Shown here: piece after piece, positions 53,407-64,000 of the stretch
Numbering within the stretch: the stretch's first letter is position 1
How the letters are laid out: every line of letters starts with the position of its first letter
NCBI GenBank assembly: GCA_032622095.1
Contig: CP136063.1
Span: 41,142,106 to 41,206,105, forward strand
Source: Siphonodentalium dalli
Taxonomy: Eukaryota > Mollusca > Scaphopoda > Gadilida > Siphonodentaliidae
Length of the DNA stretch: 64,000 nt
Direction: 5' to 3'
Position numbers and translations under genes: made by a program
Notes under the pieces: model-generated
The model's input: the letters and a program-made list of their open reading frames with translations, nothing else
Databases searched by the model: none
What the model was told of the DNA's origin: nothing

Positions 53407-56255
53407 TAGCTCAACTTACGTAGGGGAATAATTTAATGGTTGACAGTAAATGGAGGAATAGGAAAGGTGCTAATTGAAATGTCTAACCTGCGCCAAAGGA
53501 TTTAGTGATGCAAAGAGTAAGATACAAGATGGCTGCTGGTGGCCATTTTTTTTGACCAATTGACCCCAAAAGGACTCGTTCCCATCTACGTATAATTGTT
53601 AACATCCATGACAAATTTTATGAAGATCTGACCAAAGCTACGACCTACAAATTTCATGATGATCAGACGAACAGTACGACCTGTAGACCGCGCCAATGGA
53701 TTGAATTTTGAAATCCAAGATGGCCGCTGGCAGCCATGTTATTTGGCCGAATGACCCCACAATGATTCGTTCCCATCTACATGTCAATGTCAACATTCAT
53801 GACAAATTTCATAAAGATTAAACCAAAGGTACAACTCGTTCCCATCTACATGTCAGTGTTAACATCCATGACAAATTTAATAAAGATCAGACCAAAGGTA
53901 TGACCTGTAGCCCACGCCAAAGGATTTAGTCATGCAAAGAGTAAAATGCTGGTGGCCATGTTTTTTGACCGAATGACCCCAAAACGACTCGTTCCCATCT
54001 ACATGTCATTGTTATAATTCATGACAAATTTCATGACCATCTGACCAAAGCTACGACCTGTAGCCCACACCAAAGGATTTAGTCATGCAAAGAGTAAAAT
54101 CCAAGATGGCTGCTGGCGGCCATGTTTTTTGACCAAATGACCCCAAAACGACTCGATCCCATCTACATGTCATTATTAACATCAATGACAAATTTCATGA
54201 TGATCAGACAAACAGTACGACCTGTAGCCCGCGCCAATGGATTGAATATTGAAATCCAAGATGGCTGCCAGCGGCCATGTTTTTTGGCCGAATGACCCCA
54301 AAATGAGTCGTTCCCATCTACATGTCAATCTCAACATTCATGACAAATTTCATAAAGATCAGACCAAAGGTACGACCTGTAGCCCGCACCAAACGATTTA
54401 GTCATGCAAATAGTAAAATCCAAGATGGCTGCTGGCGGCCATGTTTTTCGGCCGAACGACCCCAAAATCCCTTGTTCCCATCTACATGTCATTGTTAACA
54501 TCCATGACAACTTTCATGATGTTCCGATCAAAGCTACGACCTGTAGCCCGCGCCAAAGGATTTAGTCATGCAAAGAGTAAAATCCAAGATGGCTGCTGGT
54601 GGCCATGTTTATTGGCCGAACGACCCCAAAATGACTCGTTCCCATCTACATGTCAATATTAACATCCATGACAAATTTCATGATGATCAGACGAACAGTA
54701 CGACCGTAGGCCGCGCCAATGGATTGAATTTTGAAATCTAAGATGGCCGCCAGCGGCCATGTTTTTTGGCCGAATGACCCCACAATGATTCGTTCCCATC
54801 TACATGTCAATGTCAACATTCATGACAAATTTCATAAAGATTAGACCAAAGGTACAACCTGTAGCCCGCGCCAAAGGATTTAGTCATGCAAAGAGTAAAA
54901 TTCAAGATGGCTGCTGGCGGCCATGTTTTTTGGCCGAACGACACCAAAATCACTCGTTCCCATCTACATGTCATTATTAACATCAATGACAAATTTCATG
55001 ATGATCAGGGGAACAGTACGATCTGTAGCCCGCGCCAATGGATTGAATCTTGAAATCCAAGATGGCTGCCAGCGGCCATGTTTTTTGGCCGAATGACCCC
55101 AAAATGACTCGTTCCCATCTACATGTCAATGTCAACATTCATGACAAATTTCATAAAGATCACCCAAAGGTACGACCTGTAGCCCGGGCCAAAGGATTTA
55201 GTCATGCAAAGAGTGAAATACAAGATGGCTGCTGGTGGCCATGTTTTTTGGCCGAACGACCCCAAAATCACTCGTTCCCATCTACATATCATTGTTAACA
55301 TCCATGACAAATTTCATGATGTTCCGATCGAAGCTACAACCTGTAGCCCGCGCCAAAGGATTTAGTCATGCAAAGAGTAAAATCCAAGATGGCTGCTGGC
55401 GGCCATGTTTATTGGCCGAACAACCCCAAAATGACTCGTTCCCATCTACATGTCAATATTAACATCCATGACAAATTTCATGATGATCAGACGAACAGTA
55501 CGACCTGTAGCCCGCGCCAATGGATTGAATTTTGAAATCTAAGATGGCCGCCAGCGGCCATGTTTTTTGGCCGAATGACCCCACAATGATTCGTTCCCAT
55601 CTACATGTCAATGTCAACATTCATGACAAATTTCATAAAGATTAGACCAAAGGTACAACCTGTAGCCCGCGCCAAAGGATTTAGTCATGCAAAGAGTAAA
55701 ATCCAAGATGGCTGCTGGCGGCCATGTTTTTTGGCCGAACAACTCCAAAATCACTCGTTCCCATCTACATGACAGTGTTAACATCCATGACAAATTTCAT
55801 AAACTTCCGACCAAAACAACGACCTGTAGCCCGCGCCAAAGGATTTAGTCATGCAAAGAGTAAAATCCAAGATGGCTGCTGGCAGCCATGTTTTTTGGCC
55901 GAACGACCCCAAAATCACTCGTTCCCATCTACATGTCAATATTAACATCAATGACAAATTTCATGATGATCAGATGAACAGTACAACCTGTAGCCCGCGC
56001 CAAAGGAAATTGAATCTTGAAATCCAAGATGGCTACCAGCGGCCATGTTTTTTGGCCGAATGACCCCAAAATGACTCGTTCCCATCTACATGTCAATGTC
56101 AACATTCATGACAAATTTCATGAAGATCAGACCAAAGGTACAACCTGTAGCCCGCACCAAAGGAAATTGTTGACGGACACACAGACACACGCACACACGG
56201 ACGACGGACGCCAAACCATGGCAATAGCTCAAACTTACAAAAGTAAGTTGAGCTA
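53407..56255 (+). mobile_element. 2.85-kb TIR element built of ~165-bp satellite monomers
   Basis: The ends TAGCTCAACTTAC (53407-53419) and GTAAGTTGAGCTA (56243-56255) are perfect 13-bp inverted repeats. After a ~100-bp leader come about 16 monomers of 150-170 bp, each with an AAGATGGCTGC-type block, GGCCATGTTTTTTGGCCGAA, TCGTTCCCATCTACATGTCA and GTAGCCCGCGCCAA. Two monomer types alternate, ending AAGGATTTAGTCATGCAAAG or ATGGATTGAATTTTGAAATC. A CA-rich microsatellite and CGCCAAACCATGGCAATAGC lead to the right end. Bivalve tandem-repeat MITEs share this plan. Open frames in the array are incidental. Confidence 0.8.
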
Positions 56256-56261
56256 AAAAGT

Positions 56262-57000
56262 ACTTAGTGCAAGGATTTAGTCATGTAAAGAGTAAAATAC
56301 AAGATGGCTGCTGGTGGCCATGTTTTTTGCCAAACGACCCCAAAATGACTCGTTCCATCTACATATCAATGTCAACAGCCGTTACAAATTTCATGATGAT
56401 CAGACCAAAGCTACGACCTGTGGCCCGTGCCAAAGGATTTAGTCATGCACAGAGTAAAATCCAAGTTAGCTGCTGGTGGGCATGTTTTTCAGCCAAATGA
56501 CCCCAAAATTACTCGTTCCCATCTACATGTCAATATAAACATCCATTATAAATTTAATGATGATCGGACAAAAGATATGACCTGTAGCCCATGCTAATGG
56601 ATTAAATTTTGAAATCCAAGATAGCCGCTGGCGGCCATGTTTTTGGCCGAACGACCCCATAATGACCCGTTCCCATCTACATGTCATTGTTAACATCCAT
56701 GACAAATTTTATGAAGAACCGACCAAAGCTACGACCTGTAGCCCCCCCCCCCCCCCCCCCCCCCAAAGGATTTTGTCATGCAAAGAGTAAAATCCAAGAT
56801 GGCTGCTGGTGGCCATTTTTTGGCCGAACAACCCCATAATGACTCGTTCCCATCTTCATGCCAATATTAACATCCATGACGAATGTCATGATCAGACGAA
56901 CAGTATAACCTGTAGCCCGCGCCAATGGATTTAATTTTGAAATCCAAGATGGCCACCAGCAGTCATGTTTTTTTGGCCGAATGACCCCAAAATGACTCGT
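56262..57000 (+). repeat. Further satellite monomers
   Basis: Four to five more monomers of the same type continue past the terminal repeat, with a C-homopolymer at 56744-56764. The array ends inside the coding region of copy B at about 57000. Confidence 0.8.
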
Positions 57001-57956
57001 CTCATTATTCTGTTTCCAATGCTCTTCAATAACCATTGATTTCCCTAAGTTCACAATAAGTGAATCGGATTTTGCAACTTTTCCCACATTATCATCTAAC
57101 ATGATAGGAAACACTTCTCTAAGGAGCGCTGGGGATGCATCAGTACTAATCGCACCTGACATTATTTGTGATTGTATTTGAAGACTTGCCAAAGATGGCA
57201 AAATTTCAGATCATCGAAATACAGGGCATTTGGACTGATGACAGCGGAGATTCTTCAACAATAACCAGTCGAAACAATTTGGACATGGTCCCTATTCACA
57301 GAGATTGAATGTTTTATCTGACTGTCTTCTTCCAATGATGAATTTTCCACGCTTCCTCGCTAGACATTCCAGATTGTGTTTGTGGTATCCCTTCAGGCGC
57401 AGCAGGTCTATTTTTCTCTTTCTTTCTTTCATATCTGTACAGCTCTTTATGGCAATCACTTCTGGTTCTATTTCGTGTTTTTTGCTCACTATGTGGTGGG
57501 AAAAATTAGACTGCCATTGCCCACAAAAACCACACGGGTGTTTCACATTGTAGACACGGGTTGTCTTTTTTACTTTTCCTCCTTTAGAGATATCAGTTTT
57601 TTTTTATTTTGGTTGGTAAATGTTCGTTGTTGTGGCATCTCGAAGAACATCATTGTCAGAATCAGAAAATTCCATCAAAGCAACATCTGAATTATCATCC
57701 ATTCCAGAATTACTGCTAGAACTGTATTCTTTGGCATTAACATGAGCAGCCATTTCTGTCAAAACCGGATAAACATCAGAGTAATAATCCTCTCAACACT
57801 ATCAGAAACATGATCTGTGTCCATGTTCGATGAGTCGTCCTCAACACTAGCAGAAACACAATTTGTTTTCATGCTTGACGAGTCGTCTTCAACGGTTTCT
57901 GTTTCCTTATTCGATGAGTCGTCCTCGACACTAGCAGAAACACAATTTGTTTTCAT
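57001..57956 (-). pseudogene. Zinc-finger/recombinase-family gene, N-terminal half (copy B)
   Basis: Paralogue of copy A on the same strand. An acidic leader (57759-57956, SASVEDDSSN repeats) is followed at 57546 by KHPCGFCGQWQSNFSHHIVS, a C-x2-C...H-type finger, then KGYHKHNLECLARKRGKFII. GPCPNCFDWLLLKNLRCHQS follows an in-frame TAG near 57290. After a TGA near 57204 comes DASPALLREVFPIMLDDNVG and SLIVNLGKSMVIEEHW. The frame is then cut by the satellite array at about 57000. Two stops plus the insertion make it a pseudogene. Residue identity to copy A is moderate, so the duplication is old. Confidence 0.65.
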
Positions 57957-58503
57957 GTTTGACTAGTCGTTTTCAACGGTCTATTCCCCTCTAACCAACT
58001 ATGAACACTACTAGTCATTTACTCATGTCTAAGATCTCGTAGAGCGAGTTTCCTCTGGCAACCTCAGTGGTTGTCAGAGGAAATTTGGGCTACAGAATGA
58101 ACACATGGGCTAATTGACAACAACCAATTGAAATGGTAATGTTTGAATATACAAGACGTTTGGTATGATTTTTTAAAATCAACTTCCAATTTGAAAAAAT
58201 GAGTTATAACTGCGGCCCACAGTTATAAATGTTGAAAAGAATGATACTATGCCTTTAATTGGTAAAATTCCACACGAGTGAACTCCGAATTTATTGGCTG
58301 TCGGCGTGAGTGGTTTCTCGTGACCTGCTGATTGACGGGTGTCGGTGACACAAGTTTGATTGCCGGACACATGCCATCGTGATTATTTCATTTGTATATT
58401 TCGTATTGTGTTATGTGTATTATAGATACACTTTACATGATCTATGATATATTTGGTCGCAAAATAAGTGTAAATACATATTGTTGAAATGGAATTATAA
58501 GTA
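57957..58503. other. Non-coding spacer
   Basis: Nothing recognised. Confidence 0.35.
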
Positions 58504-58649
58504 ATAACTGTTTTAGTTTGTGCATCTATCGAAAAATGAATGCAAAATTTACGATACACGCCTTTCCATAAAAGGCTACACCGTTTATGGGTCATGTCAC
58601 TCAAATTTTGCATTCATTTTTCGATAGATGCACAAACTAAAACAGTTAT
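58504..58649. repeat. Perfect 47-bp-arm palindrome
   Basis: Arms 58504-58550 and 58603-58649 are exact reverse complements (ATAACTGTTTTAGTTTGTGC and onward) around a 52-nt spacer. Confidence 0.95.
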
Positions 58650-60011
58650 ACCTTAATTATTACACACCACTTTTCTCTGCTAATGGAATTCAATAGCAGC
58701 ATGTGTATACATCGATAGAAGAAACTATTCAAAATTTCCAGTAAAATATTTAACGATTTGTATATCTAACATTAACACAGAAATTTCAATGTGTAGTAGT
58801 ATGAACTTCATACTATGAAGACCACACCAGAAAAATCTTGTGAAATCAGGTAGAAAATTCATGCCTTTGTGAGATCCATTAACGTCTGCATAGAGGATGC
58901 ATATTAGTGTATGATACATCAAATTAAAGGGTTCAATGTATACAAAAATATAGTCAGTACTAAACATAAATAGTTATCATCAGTTCCATGGAACCAATCC
59001 TGAAAGTCTGTTAATGTGTTTTCATACCAGTTGCATCCAAAGTTTCCAAGCACAGAATGGCAGTCAAGCACGACTAAATTTTTCATTTGAAATTGTACTT
59101 CATGCACCCCACTGCACATGTAGATAGACCCGGCATTCATGGGAATATATGGAGAGCAAATATTTCAATTTTTCTGATGTACTCAGATGAAATTTTCGAA
59201 GTGTCAGCCATAATTTCTCGGCCCACCTATTTCCGATGAGTGAAAGTTATAGCTACAAATATGCATCGATGTCTGGTGTATAATTCACAACAAAAAGTTT
59301 AGTCTTTCTCCAAGATTATTTTGTGTTTGGATGTTTATTCCAAATGTTGTAATTCTCACCATTGAACTGCATGTAGATAGACGGTCATTTTGGATGTATC
59401 ACACGTGCCTATACTGACAATAATTAAGAAATGAACTATGCTGTCCATGACTTGTCTCATGTGAAATATTTCAGAAAATTTATTATTTTAGCGTGGCTTT
59501 AAAACTCATTCTGATAAAAAAATAAAAATGTCAATGATAATAAAGTACAGTAGAGTACAATTTCTCAAATGAAAACCAAACCAAACATCTTTTAGGCCAA
59601 AACTATCAATGCTTTGTTTCTCAGGCGTACATGCTCATAAAACACCACTTTTTTTATTGAAGTACGAATTATCTATGCTACATCTATTTCAAACTCGTTC
59701 TGCAGCTGTAAAAAACGTACCACAAATTTATGAAATGTCAATTGAAAAATGCAGAAACTTTTATCAATTAAAATTGTTAAATACACAGTGGGGTTGATTA
59801 TAAGATATATACTTTGAAAACAAGCTAGCAGATAGAACATTACCAAAAGAAAACACTGAAGCGATATCAACACAACTGTATTCAGCCATTATCGTCTCAT
59901 ATAGCACAACACGCGGAATCTAGGTCAAACCACTTGTTTGTTTTGATCGCTGGCTGTGCGAAATTAACAATATGAAACTTATTCCATTTGGACAGCTTGT
60001 ATTGTGGGATC
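58650..60011. other. Non-coding spacer
   Basis: No supported gene. TTTTAGGCCAAAACTATCAA at about 59592 followed by TTTCTCAGG resembles the terminal sequence at 60012 and may be a degenerate copy. A minus-strand frame at 58919-59140 has no recognisable motif. Confidence 0.35.
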
Positions 60012-60433
60012 TTTAGGCCAAAAAAAAAAGTTTTGGTTCTCAGGCCCCGCCGCATTGAATAACAAGGGCCGCATTAGGCCTTTTTATTGCAATGCCTGAT
60101 GTTATGACAAAAAAACTTACGAAAAAATAAATTTGAAAAAACAAATAAATATATATATTATTTTTTTGTGTGGATTTTATCAACATGTCCATAGCAGATA
60201 TGTGTTGAATATTAGTGTGCATTGAGCTCTAACATGTAATGTGTTAAAAAGTGACTTGCAGGCTTACAACATGAAGTAGATGACTACAATTTAGAAAATG
60301 ATTAGCTGATCCTCATGCTCTTCTTACAATTAGTCATTGTGAACAACTTACACTAATCGTAACTTTATACAATTGAAAGGCACAGGACTAAATTCAGGAT
60401 CACATATTAGAATGGGGAGGTATCAGTTTTTAG

Positions 60434-60594
60434 ATAAGGATTAACTGTCATGTGGACTGTTTTTATGGAGATGTAACTGTGAGGTAAGTGGTCATAACTT
60501 GTGTAAAACCCGAGGGGTTTTACATACAAGTTATGACCACTTACCTCACGGTTACATCTCCATAAAAACAGTCCACATGACAGTTAATCCTTAT
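60434..60594. repeat. ~78-bp-arm palindrome with almost no loop
   Basis: ATAAGGATTAACTGTCATGT at 60434 pairs with its inverse ending at 60594. Pairing runs to the centre ACCCGAGGGGT with one mismatch and one 2-nt indel. This is the longest arm in the window and could extrude as a cruciform. Confidence 0.95.
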
Positions 60595-61240
60595 ATTTAT
60601 ATACATTTAGCGAAAAAGCCACTTTTGTAAATGTATTTAAATCGAAAAGTGTATCGTGACAAAACCAGCCCAAAATATCCCATAGCACCCTTGACAAAAG
60701 TTAACAGAAACAATTGAAACCCGATGATTTATTAAGTCAATCCTGCACTAATCCAAATGACGTATCGATGATGTTATGAGCTTGCAGTTATGAGCTGTTC
60801 CGCATTCAACAAGAAATAATTGCAACTAGCCACGTGGTCGCCGACCAATCGGAATGCTGGATTTGGTGATCATCACACTTAGTATGTAAATATACAACAA
60901 TAACAGTAGTTAATGTCAGGGGCATTATATATTGGGCTTAACAAAATTATACGTTTGTTTCCGCTAACGGACTGAAAAAAAATTGGGTAGGTAGGTAGGC
61001 AACACTTTTTTTTTTTTTAAATCTTTTTATTTTTTCATGATACAATTCACTGTGTCATATTTAAGGAAATTTTAGACATTACAGGCCATATTATTGCTAA
61101 TTTGTTTAGCCCATAAAGATATAACAAAAACACAATCTCAGGGAGATATAACAAAGCTAAAATGGGACAATAACGTTCATTTTATCTGTTTTATAACATG
61201 TCCGTAACGCAGGTTTCACTTCTGCATCAAACTCCCCACA

Positions 61241-61715
61241 TTATTGTGGGCAGTTGCAGTGCATATTCCCGGGGCCGCAGATGCATAAGGGTGACCAGTG
61301 ACTTCGTCCCACTGCATTCTCGTCCGACCAATTTTTGTCCCGAAAAGGTGACCTCGTCCCACTTGTCGGTGATCTCGTAAAATCCCATAAAATCGGAATG
61401 AGGTCGCCATTTTGGGACGAAGTCACTAGCATTCCGCATAAGACACTATGCGTGGTGGGATGAGATGGTGGGCGCGGACGCTTATATATATTATTATTGT
61501 GGGCCAGGGCCATTGCAGACACTCTATGGCGCATAAGATACATTATATATTATTATTGTGGGCGGTTGCGGCGCATATTCCCATAGCCGCAGGCGCATAA
61601 GACACTGGGTGGTGGGATGGGCTGGTGGGTGGGCTTATATATATACTGTATATTATTACTGTGGGGGGGGGGGGGGCGCTTGCAGACGTATTCCGGTGCA
61701 TGCGGCGCATACAAC
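61241..61715 (+). repeat. Four diverged ATTATTGTGGGC-led units
   Basis: Units begin near 61241, 61490, 61550 and 61653, each with ATTATTGTGGGC, a TTGC-rich stretch, and GCGCATAAGACACT or a variant. The first is interrupted by the insertion at 61288-61436; a G-run lies at 61662-61675. Confidence 0.7.
61288..61436. mobile_element. Small TIR insertion
   Basis: AGTGACTTCGTCCCA (61297-61311) and TGGGACGAAGTCACT (61413-61427) are perfect inverted 15-mers. The insert is flanked by GCATAAG at 61282-61288 and 61436-61442, as expected of a short target duplication. The interior repeats the GTCCCACT motif. Confidence 0.65.
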
Positions 61716-62962
61716 AATCCTCGTGAGTGCCCAATAAACATACATGCGGAATAATAGTATGTGGTGGAAATTTTTAGGAAAATTAAAAAAACATACGGGG
61801 CAAAATAATAGTATGGGGTGGAATTTCGTCGTAAAAATATGAAACTGACTGTAAACATTTGTCCAAAAAAAATTGCCCAAGCTGAATTAAGTAGCTAGGA
61901 GGAATCTTCTAAGATGAATTACTGAGGCTTTGGGAGGACGTGTATTGGTTTGAGTCACCGAGCTTCTAATTTCTAAAAAAAATAAAATAATAACGTTTGC
62001 TTTTTAAACAATATTTGTTCTAAATTCAATAAAATTGAATTGAATTCAATTAGATAAGTGGAAACCCTATATTTGTTAGACCTGAAGGTTTAAAGCTGCA
62101 CTGAATCAAGCCCATTGTGACTGTATGATAAAAACGATGTATATGTACCACGAAAATAGGAAACTTGATCATTATTTGACACTATTCAACGTACCAATAT
62201 GAAATGTTCGTAGAAATAAATGTTATGCTGTGGTTAAATAGTTAATGTATTTATATTGTAGTGGTGAAGTCATCAATAACTAATGGATTAACCCATTCTC
62301 GGATCATAGATTGTTTTGTCAAAGTTCAAATAAATTTTGAATGAAAAAACGTACCGCAGTTATTTCATACGCATTGACAATTTCATAACGAAACGATACC
62401 GGAAGTAGGTCTTGCACACTCGTCTACCGGTAATTCCAACGAATTAATTAATTAATAGTTACAAATTACAATGGAATTATGCCTAATTTGTTTTAATTAC
62501 CAACAAAAAAAATATCATTGTTGGTTTTCTTCCAATATAATAGAGATTTAGATATTTAAAAAAAAAATCTCAAAATAAAAAGTTTAGAGTCGGCGGTTTA
62601 AAATAGGGTCGGCCGGGTTAGCGGAAACAAACGTATATATTTTTTAGGCCTTGTTAGGTAATCCCAGTAATACACTGGTAGTACAATGTCATTTTTATAT
62701 AAGACTAAATGAGTTTATATGCATAACAGTTCCCTCTACCTTTCTGGTTATTACTAGACAGAGGAAGGTATCTTTGTCCATGCCTACTATGCGCAGAAAA
62801 AAATAAAAAATAAAAATAAGACCCTCCCTCATTGATTTGAAAAAAAATTGCCCGAGAACCAAAACACTTTTTTTTTTTGGCCTTATATTGGAATATTTAA
62901 TTTGTTATTTAATGTTTTTGATGAATAATTTCATAATTAAAATGCGCAAGCGAGACAATTAT
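61716..62962. other. Non-coding spacer
   Basis: AT-rich; apart from the right arms of the nested inverted repeats nothing was recognised. Confidence 0.35.
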
Positions 62963-64000
62963 TAGCTCAACTTTGAGATATTGCCATGGTTTGGCGTCCG
63001 TCGTCCGTGTGTGCATTTATGCGTGTGTGCGTGTGTTCGTCAACACTTTCCTTTGGCGCAGGCTACAGGTCGTACCTTTGGTCTGATCTTTATGAAATTT
63101 GTCATGAATGTTGACATTGACATGTAGATGGGAACGAGTCATATTGGGGTCATTCGGCCAAAAAACATGGCCGCTGGTGGCCATTTTGGATTTCAAAATT
63201 CAATCCATTGGCGCGGGCTACAGGTCGTACTGTTCGTCTGATCATCATGAAATTTGTTATGGATGTTAATATTGACATGTAGATGGGAACGAGTCATTTT
63301 GGGGTCGTTTGGCCAAAAACATGGCCGCCAGCAGCCATCTTGGATTTTACTCTTTGCATGACTAAATCCTTTGGCGCGGGCTACAGGTCGTAGCTTTGAT
63401 CGGAACTTCCTGAAATTTGTCATGGATGTTAAAAATGACATGTTGATGGGAACGAGTCATTTTGGGGTCGTTCGGCCGAAAAACATGGCCGCCAGCAGCC
63501 ATCTTGGATTTTACTCTTTGCATGACTAAATCCTTTGGCGCGGGCTACAGGTCGTACCTTTGGTCTAATCTTTATAGAGATATGTCATGATTGTTGACAT
63601 TGACATGTAGATGAGAACGAGTCATTTTGGGGTCATTCGGCCAAAAAACATGGCCGCTGGCGATCATTTTGGATTTCAAAATTCAATCCATTGGCGCGGG
63701 CTACAGGTCGTACTGTTCGTCTGATCATCATGAAATTTGTCATGGATGTTAATATTGACATGTAGATGGGAACGAGTCATTTTGGGGTTGTTCGGCCAAA
63801 AAAACATGGCCGCCAGCAGCCATCTTGATTTTTTACTCTTTGCATGACTAAATCCTTTGGCGCGGGCTACAGGTCGTACCTTTGGTCTAATCTTTATGAA
63901 ATTTGTCATGAATGTTGACATTGTCACGTAAATGGAACGAGTCATTTTGGGGTCATTTGGCCGAAAAACATGGCCGACAGCAGCCATCTTGGATTTTACT
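62963..64000 (-). mobile_element. Inverted copy of the satellite element, cut by window end
   Basis: Starts TAGCTCAACTTTGAGATATT and GCCATGGTTTGGCGTCCGTC, the inverse of the right end of 53407-56255, then a TGTG-rich microsatellite and about six monomers in reverse orientation (GGCCATTTTGGATTTCAAAA and so on). The far end lies beyond 64000. Confidence 0.85.

Larger units (their letters stand above)
60012..62885. repeat. Nested inverted repeats over 2.9 kb
   Basis: The outer pair 60012-60046 and 62851-62885 shares AGGCCAAAAAAAAAAG and TTTTGGTTCTC in inverse orientation. An inner pair 60949-60967 and 62617-62636 shares ATACGTTTGTTTCCGCTAAC exactly. A (GGTA)n tract and a T-run follow the inner left arm. 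Both pairs could be ends of two nested non-autonomous elements, or one decayed foldback with insertions. No coding capacity. Confidence 0.6.

Noticed and set aside
54441-56500. Many 70-80-codon frames with similar peptides in the satellite array
   Set aside because: They arise from the tandem monomers, occur in several frames and both strands, and lack starts, splice sites or known motifs.
58919-59140. 73-codon minus-strand frame as a host exon
   Set aside because: No convincing splice sites or family motif; could be chance.

Overview
This is a stretch of animal nuclear DNA, most likely from a marine mollusc (a bivalve or gastropod). I infer this from the repeat content: Merlin, Mutator-like, hAT and piggyBac-type DNA transposons, BEL/Pao and Ty3/gypsy gag remnants, several non-LTR retrotransposons, and terminal-inverted-repeat elements whose core is a tandem array of roughly 160-190 bp monomers, an architecture known from bivalves. 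Coding pieces are flanked by GT/AG splice signals and the spacers are AT-rich. Nothing looks prokaryotic. The species itself is not established.

Layout. 0.4-3.4 kb: direct and inverted repeats leading into an intact Merlin/ISXO2-like transposase. 3.5-7.9 kb (minus): a nearly complete non-LTR retrotransposon with ORF1 (zinc knuckles) and ORF2 (endonuclease plus reverse transcriptase) split by one frameshift. 8.9-14 kb: a 206-bp LTR-like repeat, a decayed gag gene (minus) that begins with a helix-hairpin-helix domain, and flanks studded with short palindromes. 14.6-15.3 kb: a tandem-repeat MITE. 15.3-19.5 kb: no gene seen. 19.5-21.1 kb: the second 206-bp repeat, a TTAA-flanked MITE and the C-terminal piece of a transposase-like protein. 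21.7-26.9 kb: a 5'-truncated non-LTR reverse transcriptase, a BEL/Pao gag-protease and a gypsy-type gag fragment. 27.6-31.7 kb: a third non-LTR element (RT plus RNase H) split by a 1.84-kb Mutator-like transposon with clear TIRs and target duplication.

31.8-44.3 kb is the most host-like part. It has a candidate exon at 31.8 kb and a P-loop exon contained in a near-identical 1,327-bp tandem duplication, followed by an hAT-type MITE and a dense run of unrelated minisatellites. 45.4-58 kb (minus) holds two decayed paralogues of a zinc-finger plus tyrosine-recombinase-like gene family, interrupted by an hAT MITE carrying a perfect p53-type response element, a piggyBac-type MITE built from two mirrored hairpins, and a 2.85-kb element made of satellite monomers. 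58-64 kb is non-coding, with very long palindromes, nested inverted repeats and an inverted copy of the satellite element running off the end.

I see no operon or pathway logic. The window is a palimpsest of nested mobile elements around a few exon fragments. The least explained signals are the many unrelated near-perfect palindromes (arms 22-78 bp), the repeated TTC-N3-GAA palindromes flanking the helix-hairpin-helix gag gene, the TE-borne p53 site and the duplicated P-loop exon.
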